A DNA stretch of 64,000 bases from JAHIKV01 sp965195225 (GCA_965195225.1 CBDAFL010000188.1:1-64000), one strand, 5' to 3'; shown: positions 39,067 to 49,115, counted from the first letter of the stretch. Translations and numbers: made by a program. Notes: a model not told the origin generated them from the letters alone.

Positions 39067-41015
39067 ATAAATTCGTTTCCTGGTTCCCGTACTCCGCATG
39101 GGAACCCACTTGTCCCGACGCTCCGCATCGGCGGCGGCGACGCGAAGCGTCGCGAGCAGCGCGTTCCCGCGGAGGACTGTGGAAACAAGTATTTTCCTGC
39201 ATTCATCGTTGTTTCCTGGTTGTTGGCATTGCGTTCCTCCTCCAATCCGCCGCGTTGGCCGGAGTGTGGGTTGGCGACGTTGAGGTCGCAGTGCAACCTA
39301 CCCCCAGCAGGGACAGTATCTCGGGCGGACTCCACGGTACTTGCCACGGTTACGTCGAGCTGCGCGTGCAACTGAAAAACAACTCGGCGGAGGATCGCAT
39401 CGTACATCTTTCTTATCCCCCCAGCCGCGACGGATTGAGGGAATTCGGCACGGTGGTTTCCCGAACGGTCCACGTCGCGGGAAAGCAGGCGGTTTCGGTT
39501 TCGCTCTATCAGCCGCCCCAGCACGTGGCCAAAGAGGCGTTGGAAGTCAGTGTGAAAGGAGTGAAGGACGCCAAAATCATTCTCGTGGGCAGCACGTACT
39601 CTTTCAACCACAACTACAACGAAACAAACCGCATTGCGGTGCTCCTCGGCCGGGGAGTTCCGCAGGAGTTCCGCGGCGGGATGCGCAAGGAGTCCGCCAC
39701 CGCGCCGGTAGCAGGTTCGATGGGAACCTCCTCGCCCTCGCCGGAAGCGGAACGTTTCGCGTTCCTGCGGAGCGAATTGCCGGTTAGCCAGTGGAGTCAC
39801 AATTGGCTGGGATATTCATGCTTCGATGCGATCGTGCTAAGCGGCAAGGAGGCGGAGCAGTTGCCCTCCCAAGTGCGGTTGGCGATCCGGCGCTGGCTGG
39901 AATGTGGCGGCACACTGTTGGTCCACTCCAAAAGCCTGCCGGAGGAATTTTCGCAAGGTGGACGAGCGGACGGCGTTGGGGGCTACGCGGTTGGCCTGGG
40001 CCGCGCGGCGGCCGGACTGGCCGATGGCGAAACGGACTGGAAAACGACCTACAGAAAGTTGATCGGCTCGCCGATTCACATCTATCTCCCGGTTTCCGTA
40101 CCCGACAATCGCTACGATCTGCTGGTTGCCGAGACGACGATTCCGGTTCGGGGACTGTTCGTGTTGGTGCTGCTGTTCGGTGTTTGCATCGGTCCGGCCA
40201 ATTTGTGGCTGTTGTCGAAATACAAGCGGCGCATCTGGCTGTGGTGGAATGTGCCCGCCATCTCCTTGTTGACTTGTCTGACGGTGTTTGGATACTCGCT
40301 GGCCTCGGAGGGCTGGACCGGCCGCGGCAAGACGGCCAGCCTGACGTTGCTCGACGAGCGTTGCCATCGCGCGACGACGATCGGATTTCTTTCGTTCTAC
40401 TGTCCGTTGACGCCCTCGTCCGGACCGCGGTTCCACACCGACACCGAAGTGACGCTGCTGGACAACGAGATAAGCCCCTGGCGTCGATACTCGTCGCATG
40501 GTTCGGATACCATGCGGTTCATCAATTGGACCAACAATCAACATCTGACTTCGGGCTGGGTGACTGCTCGTGTGCCGGCCTACTTCCAAATCCGCAAGAA
40601 CGAAGACCGCCGCGAGCGGCTGACCGTCGAAAAGAACGAGGACGGGACGCTGAAGGTCGTCAACGCCCTGGGCGCCGACATCCGTCGGCTGTGTCTGGCC
40701 GATTCGTCGGGACGCATCTTCGAGGCCCATGAAATCCCCGCCGGCGCGGAGAGAACTCTCAAAGCCGACGAGAAAAAGCACGCCGCCAAGGGTGCGGATT
40801 TAGTGCCGGGCCAGATCGCGCTCGGGGCCAACTGGCTGCAATCTTTCCGCAACCTGACCAACAACAACAACCTTTCCACCGTGCTCTCCCCCGGCACTTA
40901 TGTTGCCATTCTCGACCGCTCGCCGTTTGTCGAGTCGCCCTTGGACGGCGCGGAGACCGAGGACACGGCGGCAATCGTCTACGGCATCTCGAAGGGACAA
41001 CAAGATGGACGTTAG
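39063..41015 (+). CDS. Membrane protein with periplasmic domain; repeat-derived N-terminal extension
   Basis: The 650-residue protein has a signal-like segment at about 45-65 (RCFLVVGIAFLLQSAALAG) and a large exported domain. Two further membrane segments (GLFVLVLLFGVCIGPANLWL near 362-381 and SLLTCLTVFGYSLA) and a C-terminal soluble part follow. Residues about 7-38 (WFPYSAWEPTCPDAPHRRRR...) are encoded by a palindromic element at 39080-39176. The ancestral start was probably near the signal segment. It overlaps MoxR and the ABC ATPase gene, so it is part of this complex. Confidence 0.8.
   Translation: MNKFVSWFPYSAWEPTCPDAPHRRRRREASRAARSRGGLWKQVFSCIHRCFLVVGIAFLLQSAALAGVWVGDVEVAVQPTPSRDSISGGLHGTCHGYVELRVQLKNNSAEDRIVHLSYPPSRDGLREFGTVVSRTVHVAGKQAVSVSLYQPPQHVAKEALEVSVKGVKDAKIILVGSTYSFNHNYNETNRIAVLLGRGVPQEFRGGMRKESATAPVAGSMGTSSPSPEAERFAFLRSELPVSQWSHNWLGYSCFDAIVLSGKEAEQLPSQVRLAIRRWLECGGTLLVHSKSLPEEFSQGGRADGVGGYAVGLGRAAAGLADGETDWKTTYRKLIGSPIHIYLPVSVPDNRYDLLVAETTIPVRGLFVLVLLFGVCIGPANLWLLSKYKRRIWLWWNVPAISLLTCLTVFGYSLASEGWTGRGKTASLTLLDERCHRATTIGFLSFYCPLTPSSGPRFHTDTEVTLLDNEISPWRRYSSHGSDTMRFINWTNNQHLTSGWVTARVPAYFQIRKNEDRRERLTVEKNEDGTLKVVNALGADIRRLCLADSSGRIFEAHEIPAGAERTLKADEKKHAAKGADLVPGQIALGANWLQSFRNLTNNNNLSTVLSPGTYVAILDRSPFVESPLDGAETEDTAAIVYGISKGQQDGR
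39080..39176. repeat. Palindromic element (TGGTTCCC...GGGAACC type) inside a coding start
   Basis: TGGTTCCCGTACTCCGCATG with GGGAACCC, then an inverted GACGCGAAGCGTCGC hairpin. A short relative occurs at 43421-43446 (TGGTACCCACGCTCCGTGTG). Confidence 0.75.
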
Positions 41016-41934
41016 AATCGTTAATCTGAAGCGGTATTTCGGCAAGACCCGCGCGGTGGACGACATCTCGTTCGAGTTTTCCTCCGGCAACGTGTTCGGA
41101 TTTGTCGGTCCGAACGGGGCCGGGAAGACGACGGCGATGCGGATTCTGGCCACGCTCGACGACCCGACCGAAGGCAACGCGTACGTAGGCGGAATTTCGC
41201 TGATCGACGATCCGGAGAAGGCCCGGCGCCACGTGGGGTTCATGCCCGACGCTTTGCCCGCCCATCGCGACATTACGGTCCACGAGTATCTCGATTTTTT
41301 TGCCCGTGCGTACGGTCTGCGGGGCGTCAAACGGCGTTCGGTGGTCGATTCCGTCGAGCAGTTCACCAATCTGAAAGGCATCCGCGAGAAATTCCTTCAT
41401 GCGCTGTCGAAGGGGATGAAGCAGCGAGTCAGCCTGGCCCGGGCGCTGGTCCACGATCCGCCCGTGCTTATCCTCGACGAGCCGGCGGCCGGACTTGATC
41501 CCCGCGCGCGGATCGAACTGCGAGAACTGCTCCGGGTGCTGGCCGACCGCGGCAAGGCCATACTCATCAGTTCCCATATCCTCACCGAGTTGGCCGAAGT
41601 CTGCAACGGCGCGGTGATTATCGAACAGGGAAAGATACTGCGGGCAGGCTCGATGGAGCAGATCGTCGCCGCCGAGTCGCCTCATCGGGTGATCGTCATC
41701 CGCGCGTCGAACGGAGTTGACTCGCTGCACAAGGAACTGCTCCAAGTGCCGCTGGTCCAGCAGGCGCGAATCATCGGCGAGGAAGTGGAGATCCGAGTCG
41801 ATGGCGGCGAAGATTCGCACAGCGATATTTTGACTCATCTGGTCGGCAAGGGATTCCGCATCCTGGACTTCCGCCAGCGACAGATGGACCTTGAAGACGT
41901 TTTCATGACTGTCACCAAGGGAGAAGTCCAGTGA
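41005..41934 (+). CDS. ABC transporter ATPase (ABC-2 type)
   Basis: The 309-residue ATPase has Walker A GPNGAGKTT near 35, signature LSKGMKQRVSLARALV near 133, Walker B VLILDEPAAGLD near 154 and H-loop ISSHILTE. Its C-terminal extension is typical of gliding/ABC-2 exporters. It overlaps the upstream gene by 11 bp and the permease by 4 bp (ATGA), so the three are translated together. Confidence 0.94.
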   Translation: MDVRIVNLKRYFGKTRAVDDISFEFSSGNVFGFVGPNGAGKTTAMRILATLDDPTEGNAYVGGISLIDDPEKARRHVGFMPDALPAHRDITVHEYLDFFARAYGLRGVKRRSVVDSVEQFTNLKGIREKFLHALSKGMKQRVSLARALVHDPPVLILDEPAAGLDPRARIELRELLRVLADRGKAILISSHILTELAEVCNGAVIIEQGKILRAGSMEQIVAAESPHRVIVIRASNGVDSLHKELLQVPLVQQARIIGEEVEIRVDGGEDSHSDILTHLVGKGFRILDFRQRQMDLEDVFMTVTKGEVQ

Positions 41935-43412
41935 AACGACTGTTCGCGTTTGCCTCGACCGTGGGCGATAGAATTAATCCGGTCGCCGTCAAGGAGTTTC
42001 GCCAGGCCGTGCAGAGCCGCTGGGTGAGCACTATTTTCCTGCTCTTCCTGCTGTTGAACCTGGGCATCGTCGGCGGATATCTGATACTTTCTCCCGACGC
42101 CGCCACCAGCATCAACGGCGGAAAGAATATCTTCATGGCCCTGGAGAGCATTCTCTTTTTCACCTGCATCGGATTCGTTCCGCTCTACGCCGGCATCCGA
42201 CTCTCGCTGGAACGCAACGACACGAACATCGATCTGTTCTTCGTCACCACCATCACGCCGGGGGCCATCGTCCGGGGAAAATACTTGACCGCAATGGCCT
42301 TGACGTTGTTGATCTACAGCGCCTGCATGCCGTTTATGATCCTCACTTACCTGTTGCGGGGAATCGATCTGCCAACGATCTTTGCCGTGCTTGCGATCGG
42401 GTTCATGGTCTGCGCCGGCGTCAACGCGATGGGGATTTTCGCCGGCTCCGTCTCGGGAAGCTGGTTCCTGCGCGGGTTGGTCGCCGCGGGAATGTTGATC
42501 TTTCTATTCATGACTGCCGTTATGTTCATCCAGTCGGTCAGTGCCGCGATCATGATGGGTTGGGGGCTATTTGGCGTCACTACTACGTGGACCACCATTG
42601 GCACGGCCCTTCTCTTCGAGGCTCTGGCGATCGGCTTGCTCTACGTCCTGGCGGTGGCGCTGCTAAGTCCCAAACCGTCCAATCGGATGTTGGTTCCACG
42701 TCTTTATATAACGGGCACTTGGTTGGTCGTCGGTGTCGTGGCGGCCATTTGGAGCTATACACAAACGTCGGCCGATCCGATAATCGGCTGGGTCGTATAC
42801 GGTACCTTCGGTTTCACGGTCATGATGGTGGCCTCGCTCGGCGAGCGTGACTCCTGGAGTACGCGGGTGAAACGAATCATCCCGCGGAATCTGTTGTTGC
42901 GTTTCGTTGCGTTCTTGTTCTATTCCGGCTCGGCCGGGGGAATAATCTGGTGTGCGATCCTGTTTGTTTTCACCATGCTGGCGGCCATTAACTGGGGCCG
43001 GTATTTGAGTGCAAACCTTTCGGACCTCCATGAATGTTGCCACAACGCGACCTTTGTCTTCGGCTACATACTGTGTTACTGCCTGACGACGGCTTTCCTT
43101 TGCAAGGTGTTGCTGAAGAATGTAAATATGCCCAATCTTTCGGTGCTTGCCGCGTTTTTAGCGGTTTTCGCGTGTCTGGCGCCGTACTTGGTCGCCTTCT
43201 TCCTCGAAGACCTCGGGGAAACTTCGCTGCCCTGGTACATGATCGGCAGCCCAATGGTGCTGACTATGGAGAACCAAGCCGCCATAGACGCCGCCGGACC
43301 ATTTCTCTTGGTTTGGCTTGTAATAGCAGCGCTGGTTGCCATGCCCTGGGCGCTCGGCCAATGGTGGCGCTTCAAGCCGCTGGAGACAACGAACTTGACA
43401 CCAACGGATTGA
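41931..43412 (+). CDS. ABC-2 type transporter permease
   Basis: The 493-residue protein has about ten membrane segments, among them IFLLFLLLNLGIVGGYLIL and AGMLIFLFMTAVMFIQSV, after a NPVAVKEFRQAVQSRWV start typical of ABC-2 permeases. It pairs with the ATPase upstream. The substrate is unknown; the operon context suggests an envelope function. Confidence 0.9.
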   Translation: MKRLFAFASTVGDRINPVAVKEFRQAVQSRWVSTIFLLFLLLNLGIVGGYLILSPDAATSINGGKNIFMALESILFFTCIGFVPLYAGIRLSLERNDTNIDLFFVTTITPGAIVRGKYLTAMALTLLIYSACMPFMILTYLLRGIDLPTIFAVLAIGFMVCAGVNAMGIFAGSVSGSWFLRGLVAAGMLIFLFMTAVMFIQSVSAAIMMGWGLFGVTTTWTTIGTALLFEALAIGLLYVLAVALLSPKPSNRMLVPRLYITGTWLVVGVVAAIWSYTQTSADPIIGWVVYGTFGFTVMMVASLGERDSWSTRVKRIIPRNLLLRFVAFLFYSGSAGGIIWCAILFVFTMLAAINWGRYLSANLSDLHECCHNATFVFGYILCYCLTTAFLCKVLLKNVNMPNLSVLAAFLAVFACLAPYLVAFFLEDLGETSLPWYMIGSPMVLTMENQAAIDAAGPFLLVWLVIAALVAMPWALGQWWRFKPLETTNLTPTD

Positions 43413-43417
43413 AATTA

Positions 43418-43446
43418 CCTGGTACCCACGCTCCGTGTGGGCACGA
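43418..43446. repeat. TGGTACCCACGCTCCGTGTG palindrome
   Basis: A short copy of the element family at 39080, in the spacer before the DUF58 gene. Confidence 0.65.
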
Positions 43447-43461
43447 GACTACCAATACCCA

Positions 43462-44331
43462 ATGGCAAATCCAATCGCTCAATATCTCTCGGAAGGGGAA
43501 CAGGCCGGCGCGCGGTATTGTTTGGCCGCGCCGCGCCGAGCACCCCAGGGGACCGCCGGATCGCAATTGGGGCGGCTGGTCGGCGAGAGCATGGAGTTCA
43601 TGGACCATCGCGAGTATCAGCCCGGCGACGACCTGCGGCGTCTGGACTGGGCCGCCTACGCCCGTAGCGACAAGATGATCGTCAAGCTCTATCGGCAAGA
43701 GGTTTGCCCGCATCTGGACGTGGTGATCGACGGCTCGCGGTCGATGGCCTTGCGCGGCAGCGACAAGAATCGGGCCACCGTGGGTCTGGCCGCGGCTTTG
43801 TGTACGGCGGCCGGAAACGCGGGCCACGCGCACCGCGCGTATTTGGCCGGCCGCGGTTGCCGACCGATCGCCGGCGGCTCGCACTCGCCGACGCTTTGGC
43901 AGGGTCTGACGTTCGACTCCCAGGAAAGTCCGCCCGACTCGTTTCGCACCCTCCCGCCGACGTGGCGGCCGCAGGGAATTCGGGCGATTATCAGCGATCT
44001 GCTCTGGCTGGGCGATCCGCTGGAATTGCTGATGGGTTTGAGCAACCGCGCCGCGGCGGTCTACGTGCTCCAGGTTCTGGCGGCCGACGACGTGAACCCA
44101 CCGCATCGCGGCAACGTCCGGCTGGTCGACAGCGAAGACGGCCGGATGGAGGAAATCTTCCTCGACGCAACCGCATCGGCCAGATATCAAAACAACCTGC
44201 AACGTCACCGCGAGAGTTGGCGCCGCGCGGCCCGACAGGTCGGCGCCGTGTTCGTCCCGCTGGTGGCCGAGCATCTTTGCGCCAACTGGGATTTCTCGCC
44301 GCTGGTCGAGGCGGGGATTTTTACCGTTTGA
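43462..44331 (+). CDS. DUF58 (MoxR-associated) protein
   Basis: The 289-residue protein has the DUF58 signature REYQPGDDLRRLDWAAYARS near 50-69 and a VWA-like strand VVIDGSRSMAL near 90. DUF58 proteins accompany MoxR ATPases and probably act as partners. The ATG at 43462 is preferred over one nine codons upstream, which lies in the repeat. Confidence 0.93.
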   Translation: MANPIAQYLSEGEQAGARYCLAAPRRAPQGTAGSQLGRLVGESMEFMDHREYQPGDDLRRLDWAAYARSDKMIVKLYRQEVCPHLDVVIDGSRSMALRGSDKNRATVGLAAALCTAAGNAGHAHRAYLAGRGCRPIAGGSHSPTLWQGLTFDSQESPPDSFRTLPPTWRPQGIRAIISDLLWLGDPLELLMGLSNRAAAVYVLQVLAADDVNPPHRGNVRLVDSEDGRMEEIFLDATASARYQNNLQRHRESWRRAARQVGAVFVPLVAEHLCANWDFSPLVEAGIFTV

Positions 44332-44346
44332 ATGAGTATGTGATTT

Positions 44347-44400
44347 GTAGGCCGGGTTGCAACCCGGCGGTGATTCGTGCCGGGTCACGACCCGGCCTAC
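44347..44400. repeat. GTAGGCCGGGTTGCAACCCG double palindrome
   Basis: Two self-complementary halves (GCCGGGTTGCAACCCGGC and GCCGGGTCACGACCCGGC) inside an outer GTAGGCC/GGCCTAC pair. Confidence 0.9.
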
Positions 44401-44433
44401 CATGCTTGACAGTTAAGATTCACACCAAAACTG

Positions 44434-46191
44434 ATGGTCCTGACGTCGCCCTTAATGCTGCTGGGATTTCTCGCGTTGCCCGTGCTGGCGGCCGTGTATT
44501 GGCTGCGGAGCCGGTCGCGCCGCGCGGTCGTCTCCAGCCTGGTGTTTTGGATCGATCAGCGTCGTCCCCGGCGTGGCGGGCGCATTCTGCATCGCATGCA
44601 GACGCCGCTGGCCTTCTTTCTCGAACTACTGGCAATCGCCATGCTGGTCTCGGCGGCGGCCGGGCCGGCTTTGCTGAAACGGGACGTCGTCCGCCCGTTG
44701 ACGGTCGTGCTGGACGATTCATATTCCATGCAAGCCCGTCGCGGAGCCACCTCGGCCCGCGATCGTGCCGAGACGGCGCTGACCGAGGAATTGCGTAAAA
44801 ACAACTACGTCGCCCGGTTCATCCTGTCCGGCGCGCGGCTGCGTCTGATCGGCCAAACGGTGCGCGATCCGGACCACGCCGAAGATATCTTCGCGCAGTG
44901 GACCGGCCAAAGTCCCACGGCCGATCTGCCGGCGGCGATTACATTGGCCACGGAGGTGGGCGACCGGACCACGAGAATTCTTGTGCTCAGCGATCAGCCG
45001 CCGAAAATGGAACTCGAAAGCAGTCAGACTCAGTGGTGGGCCTTCGGCGAGAAACTGCCGAACATGGCCTTCACCGCCGCCACGCGAAACCGCGGCGTCG
45101 AAAACGAGCGAGTCTTGCTGGAGTTGGCTTGTTTGGCCGACTCGCCCGGCCAAAGCAAGATGAACATCCGATGCAGCAAGCGAAACGAACTGACGACCAG
45201 CATGGTCGAATTGGAAGGCGGGGCCACCAAGCAGATTTTCCTGGACCTGCCGCCCGATTCGCCGATCCTGAGTGCTTCGATCGACGCCGACGCACTGGAG
45301 ATCGACAACCAGGTTCTCTTGCTACCCGAGTCGGCGAAACCTCTGCGGATGTCGATAGACGTCTCCGACAAAGACCTGCGTCGCGCGGTCGCTGATGCAC
45401 TGGAGGCCACCGGCGGAACAATCATTGTTTCCGAGCGGCCCGAGCTGGTCGTCTGCAACAAGTCCGGGGCCATCAACGGCGATGCGTGGCGGATGGAAAT
45501 TCTCGGCGACCAGGAAGCAGCGGCATATGCCGGGCCGTTCGTGATCGACCACAATAATGCCCTGGCCGAGGGGCTTTCGTTGCAGAGCGTCATCTGGTCC
45601 GCTTCGCCCAAGTCGCAGCCGGCCGGTCTTCCGATCGTTATGGCGGGCAACGTGCCGCTGCTAACCGAGAGCGAGGACGTCGCCGGACGACGTTGCCTGC
45701 GAATGAATCTCGCGCCGGAGCAGTCGAACCTCCACGACTCACCCGACTGGCCGATTCTGTTCGCCAACATCGTCAAATGGCGACGCGGCGGGCTGCCCGG
45801 CGTGGCCGCGCCGAACGTCCGACTGGGACAGACTCTCAACGTCGTGCTGAAAAAGGAGACCGGGCAGGTGGAAGTTGTTTCACCGGACGAGACAACGCGG
45901 AAGTTGGAGGTACACGGCCAACGCATTGCAACGTCGGCGGACCGCGTCGGACTGCACGCGATAAAAACGTCCGACGCCGAGTATCTGTTTTCCTGCAACA
46001 CGATTTCGCGCGACGAGTCCGACCTGACCGATTGCCGGTCGGGTTGTTGGGGAAGCTGGAACGAGTCGCCGATTTACCAGGATCGGCAAGTCAGCTTGAG
46101 TTGGATTTTCCTCGTAGTGGCGCTCCTCGCAATGGCGACCCATTTGGCGGTAATCGGCAAAAGAGATGATGGAATAACCGGAGGTTCATAA
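44434..46191 (+). CDS. BatA-like membrane protein with VWA domain
   Basis: The 585-residue protein starts with an N-terminal BatA-like membrane pair (PLMLLGFLALPVLAAVYWLR; LAFFLELLAIAMLVSAAAG). A VWA domain follows with a MIDAS DxSxS motif (LDDSYSMQ near 92-99). Later strands are consistent with an exported region, and a last membrane segment (SWIFLVVALLAMATHLAVI) ends it. It should bind a metal and a partner together with MoxR/DUF58. Confidence 0.88.
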   Translation: MVLTSPLMLLGFLALPVLAAVYWLRSRSRRAVVSSLVFWIDQRRPRRGGRILHRMQTPLAFFLELLAIAMLVSAAAGPALLKRDVVRPLTVVLDDSYSMQARRGATSARDRAETALTEELRKNNYVARFILSGARLRLIGQTVRDPDHAEDIFAQWTGQSPTADLPAAITLATEVGDRTTRILVLSDQPPKMELESSQTQWWAFGEKLPNMAFTAATRNRGVENERVLLELACLADSPGQSKMNIRCSKRNELTTSMVELEGGATKQIFLDLPPDSPILSASIDADALEIDNQVLLLPESAKPLRMSIDVSDKDLRRAVADALEATGGTIIVSERPELVVCNKSGAINGDAWRMEILGDQEAAAYAGPFVIDHNNALAEGLSLQSVIWSASPKSQPAGLPIVMAGNVPLLTESEDVAGRRCLRMNLAPEQSNLHDSPDWPILFANIVKWRRGGLPGVAAPNVRLGQTLNVVLKKETGQVEVVSPDETTRKLEVHGQRIATSADRVGLHAIKTSDAEYLFSCNTISRDESDLTDCRSGCWGSWNESPIYQDRQVSLSWIFLVVALLAMATHLAVIGKRDDGITGGS

Positions 46192-46212
46192 AGCCGCGAC
46201 CGAAAGGTTGCG

Positions 46213-46280
46213 CCGGGTGGCACGGGCATCTTGCCCGTGTTCCAGCCAGCACTGGCGAGACGCCAGTGCCACCCGGCGGC
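46213..46280. repeat. Composite two-hairpin repeat
   Basis: CACGGGCATCTTGCCCGTG and CACTGGCGAGACGCCAGTG hairpins are enclosed by GGGTGGC/GCCACCC arms. The same architecture is translated in the ParB-like gene at 9791-9852. Confidence 0.9.
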
Positions 46281-46307
46281 GGCTTTATAGAGAGAAAAAC
46301 ACGGCAC

Positions 46308-49115
46308 ATGACACTCACCGATCCATTTTGGATGGTATTAGCGATTCCGTTGGCCATGTCGTTGTGGCTTTGGCGGTTGCCTTCACGGTTGATGTTCGGC
46401 CTGCGATGCTTGGCGTTGACGTTGTTGGTCTTCGCCTTGTGCGGTCTGAGCATGCGGCTGCCGATTCGCTCCGGCACGGTGGTTCTGGTTGCCGACCGAA
46501 GTCTCTCGATGCCCTCTGGGAGTGAGTCGTTGCAAAAGGAGGCCGCCGACATCGTCTATTCGACCATCGACCGCGGCGACAAGTTTGCCGTGGTCTCGTT
46601 CGCCGAAAAGGCCGCCGTCGAACAGTCGCCTCAGCCGGCGAAGTTCGTCGGTTTTTCCGCCGAAGTGGGCCGCGAGGCCTCGCATCTGGCCGATGCCCTC
46701 GAACTGGCCCTCTCCTTGATCGGACGGGACGAGCCGGGGCGCGTCCTCGTCCTCTCCGATGGCCGCTGGACCGGACGCGACCTGTCTTCCTTATCGGTCC
46801 GGGCATCGGCGGCGGGAATAGCCATCGACTACAGGCTCCTCGAACGCCCCAACGCCGGCGATCTGGCCGTCGAACGTATCCAGGGACCGGAATCCGCCCT
46901 GCCGGGCGAATCGTACATGATTACCGCCTGGATCGATTCGCCGCTGGGGCAACCGGTCTCATACGAACTGGTCGGCGGCTCGCAGGTCATTGCCCGGGGT
47001 ACGCAAAACGTTCCGTCGGGTACGAGCCGGTTGATCTTCCGCGACACGGCCGCCGGGCGCGGCGTTTGCGAGTACGAACTTCGGGTCCAGGCCCGGGGGA
47101 ACGATCCGGTTCCGGAAAACAACCGTGCCCGGCTGTTGGTTGGCGTGCATGGGGCGCGGCCGATCCTCTGCATCAGTCCGACCGGAAAATCGGGGTTTGC
47201 CGATCTGCTCGAAAGGGGCGAACTGAAGGTCGATTCGCGCGCGGCCCCGCAATGCAACTGGACGCTGGAGGAACTCGCCGGATACTCGGCGGTGCTGCTG
47301 GAGAACTCGCCGGCCAATCTGCTCGGCCACGTCGGCCTGCAAAACCTCGCCGTCTGGGTCGCGCAAAGCGGCGGCGGACTGATGTTTACCGGCGGCAAGG
47401 ATTCCTATGGCCCCGGCGGCTACTACAAGAGTCCGCTCGAGCCAATTATGCCGGTCTCCATGGAACTGCGGCGCGAACATCGCAAGTTGTCGCTGGCGAT
47501 CGTCGTGGCGCTGGACCGTAGCGGCAGCATGGCCATGCCCGTACCCGACGGACGCGCGAAAATGGACCTGGCCAACCTGGCGACCGCCGAGGTGCTCGAA
47601 ATGCTCGGGCCGATGGACCAATTCGGCTGCATCGCCGTTGACAGCGCTCCGCACGAGATCGTGCCGCTGGCCGACGTTGTGGAGAAAAATGCGATGCGGA
47701 ACAAGATTCTGCGCATCGAATCGTTCGGCGGCGGAATCTTCGTCTACGAAGCGCTCAAACGGGCGGTGAGCATGGTCGCAAAGGCGAAGGCCGGCACACG
47801 GCACATCATCCTCTTCGCCGACGCCGCCGACAGCGAGCAGCCCGGCGGCTACAAATCGCTGCTCGAGAAGTGCGTCAAGGCCGGAATCACCATCAGCGTT
47901 GTCGGGTTGGGTACCGCAAAGGACTGCGACGCCGAGTTGCTGAAGGACATTGCCCGGCGCGGCAAGGGTCAGTGCATGTTCACCAACGTCGCCCAGGAGT
48001 TGCCCCGCCTGTTCGCACAAGACACGTTCCTCATCGCCCGCAGCGCGTTTCTCGAAGACCCCGTCCAAGTCCGTCCAACCGGCGGCCTGATCTCGATCAC
48101 CAGCCGACCGCTGGGCGATTTTCCCAACATCGGTGGATACAACCTCTGTTATCTCCGACCGGGCGCGAATCTGGCGGTCGTAGCGGTGGACGAGTACAAG
48201 GCGCCGGTATTATCCGCGTGGCAGGCCGGCTTGGGACGTGTGCTGTGCTATACCGGCGAGGCCGACGGGGAATTCACCGGCCCGATCGCCGCCTGGAAAA
48301 ACGCGGGTGATTTCTTCTCCTCGCTTGCCCGATGGACCGCCGGAAAATCGCAAGGGCTTGCCGAGAACGTCGTGGCCACGCAAGAACTCCGCAACGGGGT
48401 CTGCCGCATAAAGCTGCACCTCGACCCCGAGCGAGAGACGACGCCGTTCGATCGCCTGCCGGAACTGACCACGCTTTCGGCCGCCCCGGGTGAAGCGGCC
48501 ACATCGAAGTCCGCCCGAATGCACTGGGCGTCGGCCGATACGTTGATCGGCGAGATACCGCTATCGGGCAGCGAGACGATCCTGACCACGCTCGCCGCGC
48601 CCGGCTTGGGGCAGGCCACGCTGGCGCCTATGTGTTTGCCCTACTCGCCGGAATATCTGCCGGGTAAACAGGGACGTGGCGCCGCGGCCTTGGAGCAACT
48701 CGCCAAGTCTACCGGCGGCTGTCAACGGCTGAATCTCGGCTCGATCTGGCAGGACATTCCCAAGAAGCCCCGGCTGATTTCGCTCGCGCCGTATCTGTTA
48801 TTGACGGCGGTCGTGTTCTTCCTGCTGGAGGTAGTGCAACGCCGCACGGGGTTATTGTCCATCCGTTGGCGATCGTTCGGGCTTCAACGGCTCAGGCTGC
48901 CCGAGGGAGTGCGAAATCGGACGGCCTCGATCTTCACGCGGAAACCGAGGCCCAAAACCAAATCCGAACCGGAAAAGGGTGCGGTCCCCGCCGCCGCCGA
49001 GAAGAGGCCCGCCGCGAAACCACCGCCGGTCAAGGTTGAAACCGACGACGGGGACATGCTGGACGTGCTGAACCGTGCTCAACAGCGCGCCCGCAACCGG
49101 ACAAAACGGGAATAA
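46308..49115 (+). CDS. Large membrane protein with two VWA modules and a GATase-like domain
   Basis: The 935-residue protein has two N-terminal membrane segments and a first VWA site VADRSLSMPSGSE near 62-74. A Rossmann/GATase-like region follows (AVLLENSPANLLGHVG, SGGGLMFTGGKDSYGPGGYY), then a second VWA site VVALDRSGSM near 398-407. A C-terminal membrane segment (YLLLTAVVFFLLEVVQ) and basic tail close it. It is the last gene of the MoxR/VWA operon and its largest likely effector. The reaction or partner is unknown. Confidence 0.86.
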   Translation: MTLTDPFWMVLAIPLAMSLWLWRLPSRLMFGLRCLALTLLVFALCGLSMRLPIRSGTVVLVADRSLSMPSGSESLQKEAADIVYSTIDRGDKFAVVSFAEKAAVEQSPQPAKFVGFSAEVGREASHLADALELALSLIGRDEPGRVLVLSDGRWTGRDLSSLSVRASAAGIAIDYRLLERPNAGDLAVERIQGPESALPGESYMITAWIDSPLGQPVSYELVGGSQVIARGTQNVPSGTSRLIFRDTAAGRGVCEYELRVQARGNDPVPENNRARLLVGVHGARPILCISPTGKSGFADLLERGELKVDSRAAPQCNWTLEELAGYSAVLLENSPANLLGHVGLQNLAVWVAQSGGGLMFTGGKDSYGPGGYYKSPLEPIMPVSMELRREHRKLSLAIVVALDRSGSMAMPVPDGRAKMDLANLATAEVLEMLGPMDQFGCIAVDSAPHEIVPLADVVEKNAMRNKILRIESFGGGIFVYEALKRAVSMVAKAKAGTRHIILFADAADSEQPGGYKSLLEKCVKAGITISVVGLGTAKDCDAELLKDIARRGKGQCMFTNVAQELPRLFAQDTFLIARSAFLEDPVQVRPTGGLISITSRPLGDFPNIGGYNLCYLRPGANLAVVAVDEYKAPVLSAWQAGLGRVLCYTGEADGEFTGPIAAWKNAGDFFSSLARWTAGKSQGLAENVVATQELRNGVCRIKLHLDPERETTPFDRLPELTTLSAAPGEAATSKSARMHWASADTLIGEIPLSGSETILTTLAAPGLGQATLAPMCLPYSPEYLPGKQGRGAAALEQLAKSTGGCQRLNLGSIWQDIPKKPRLISLAPYLLLTAVVFFLLEVVQRRTGLLSIRWRSFGLQRLRLPEGVRNRTASIFTRKPRPKTKSEPEKGAVPAAAEKRPAAKPPPVKVETDDGDMLDVLNRAQQRARNRTKRE

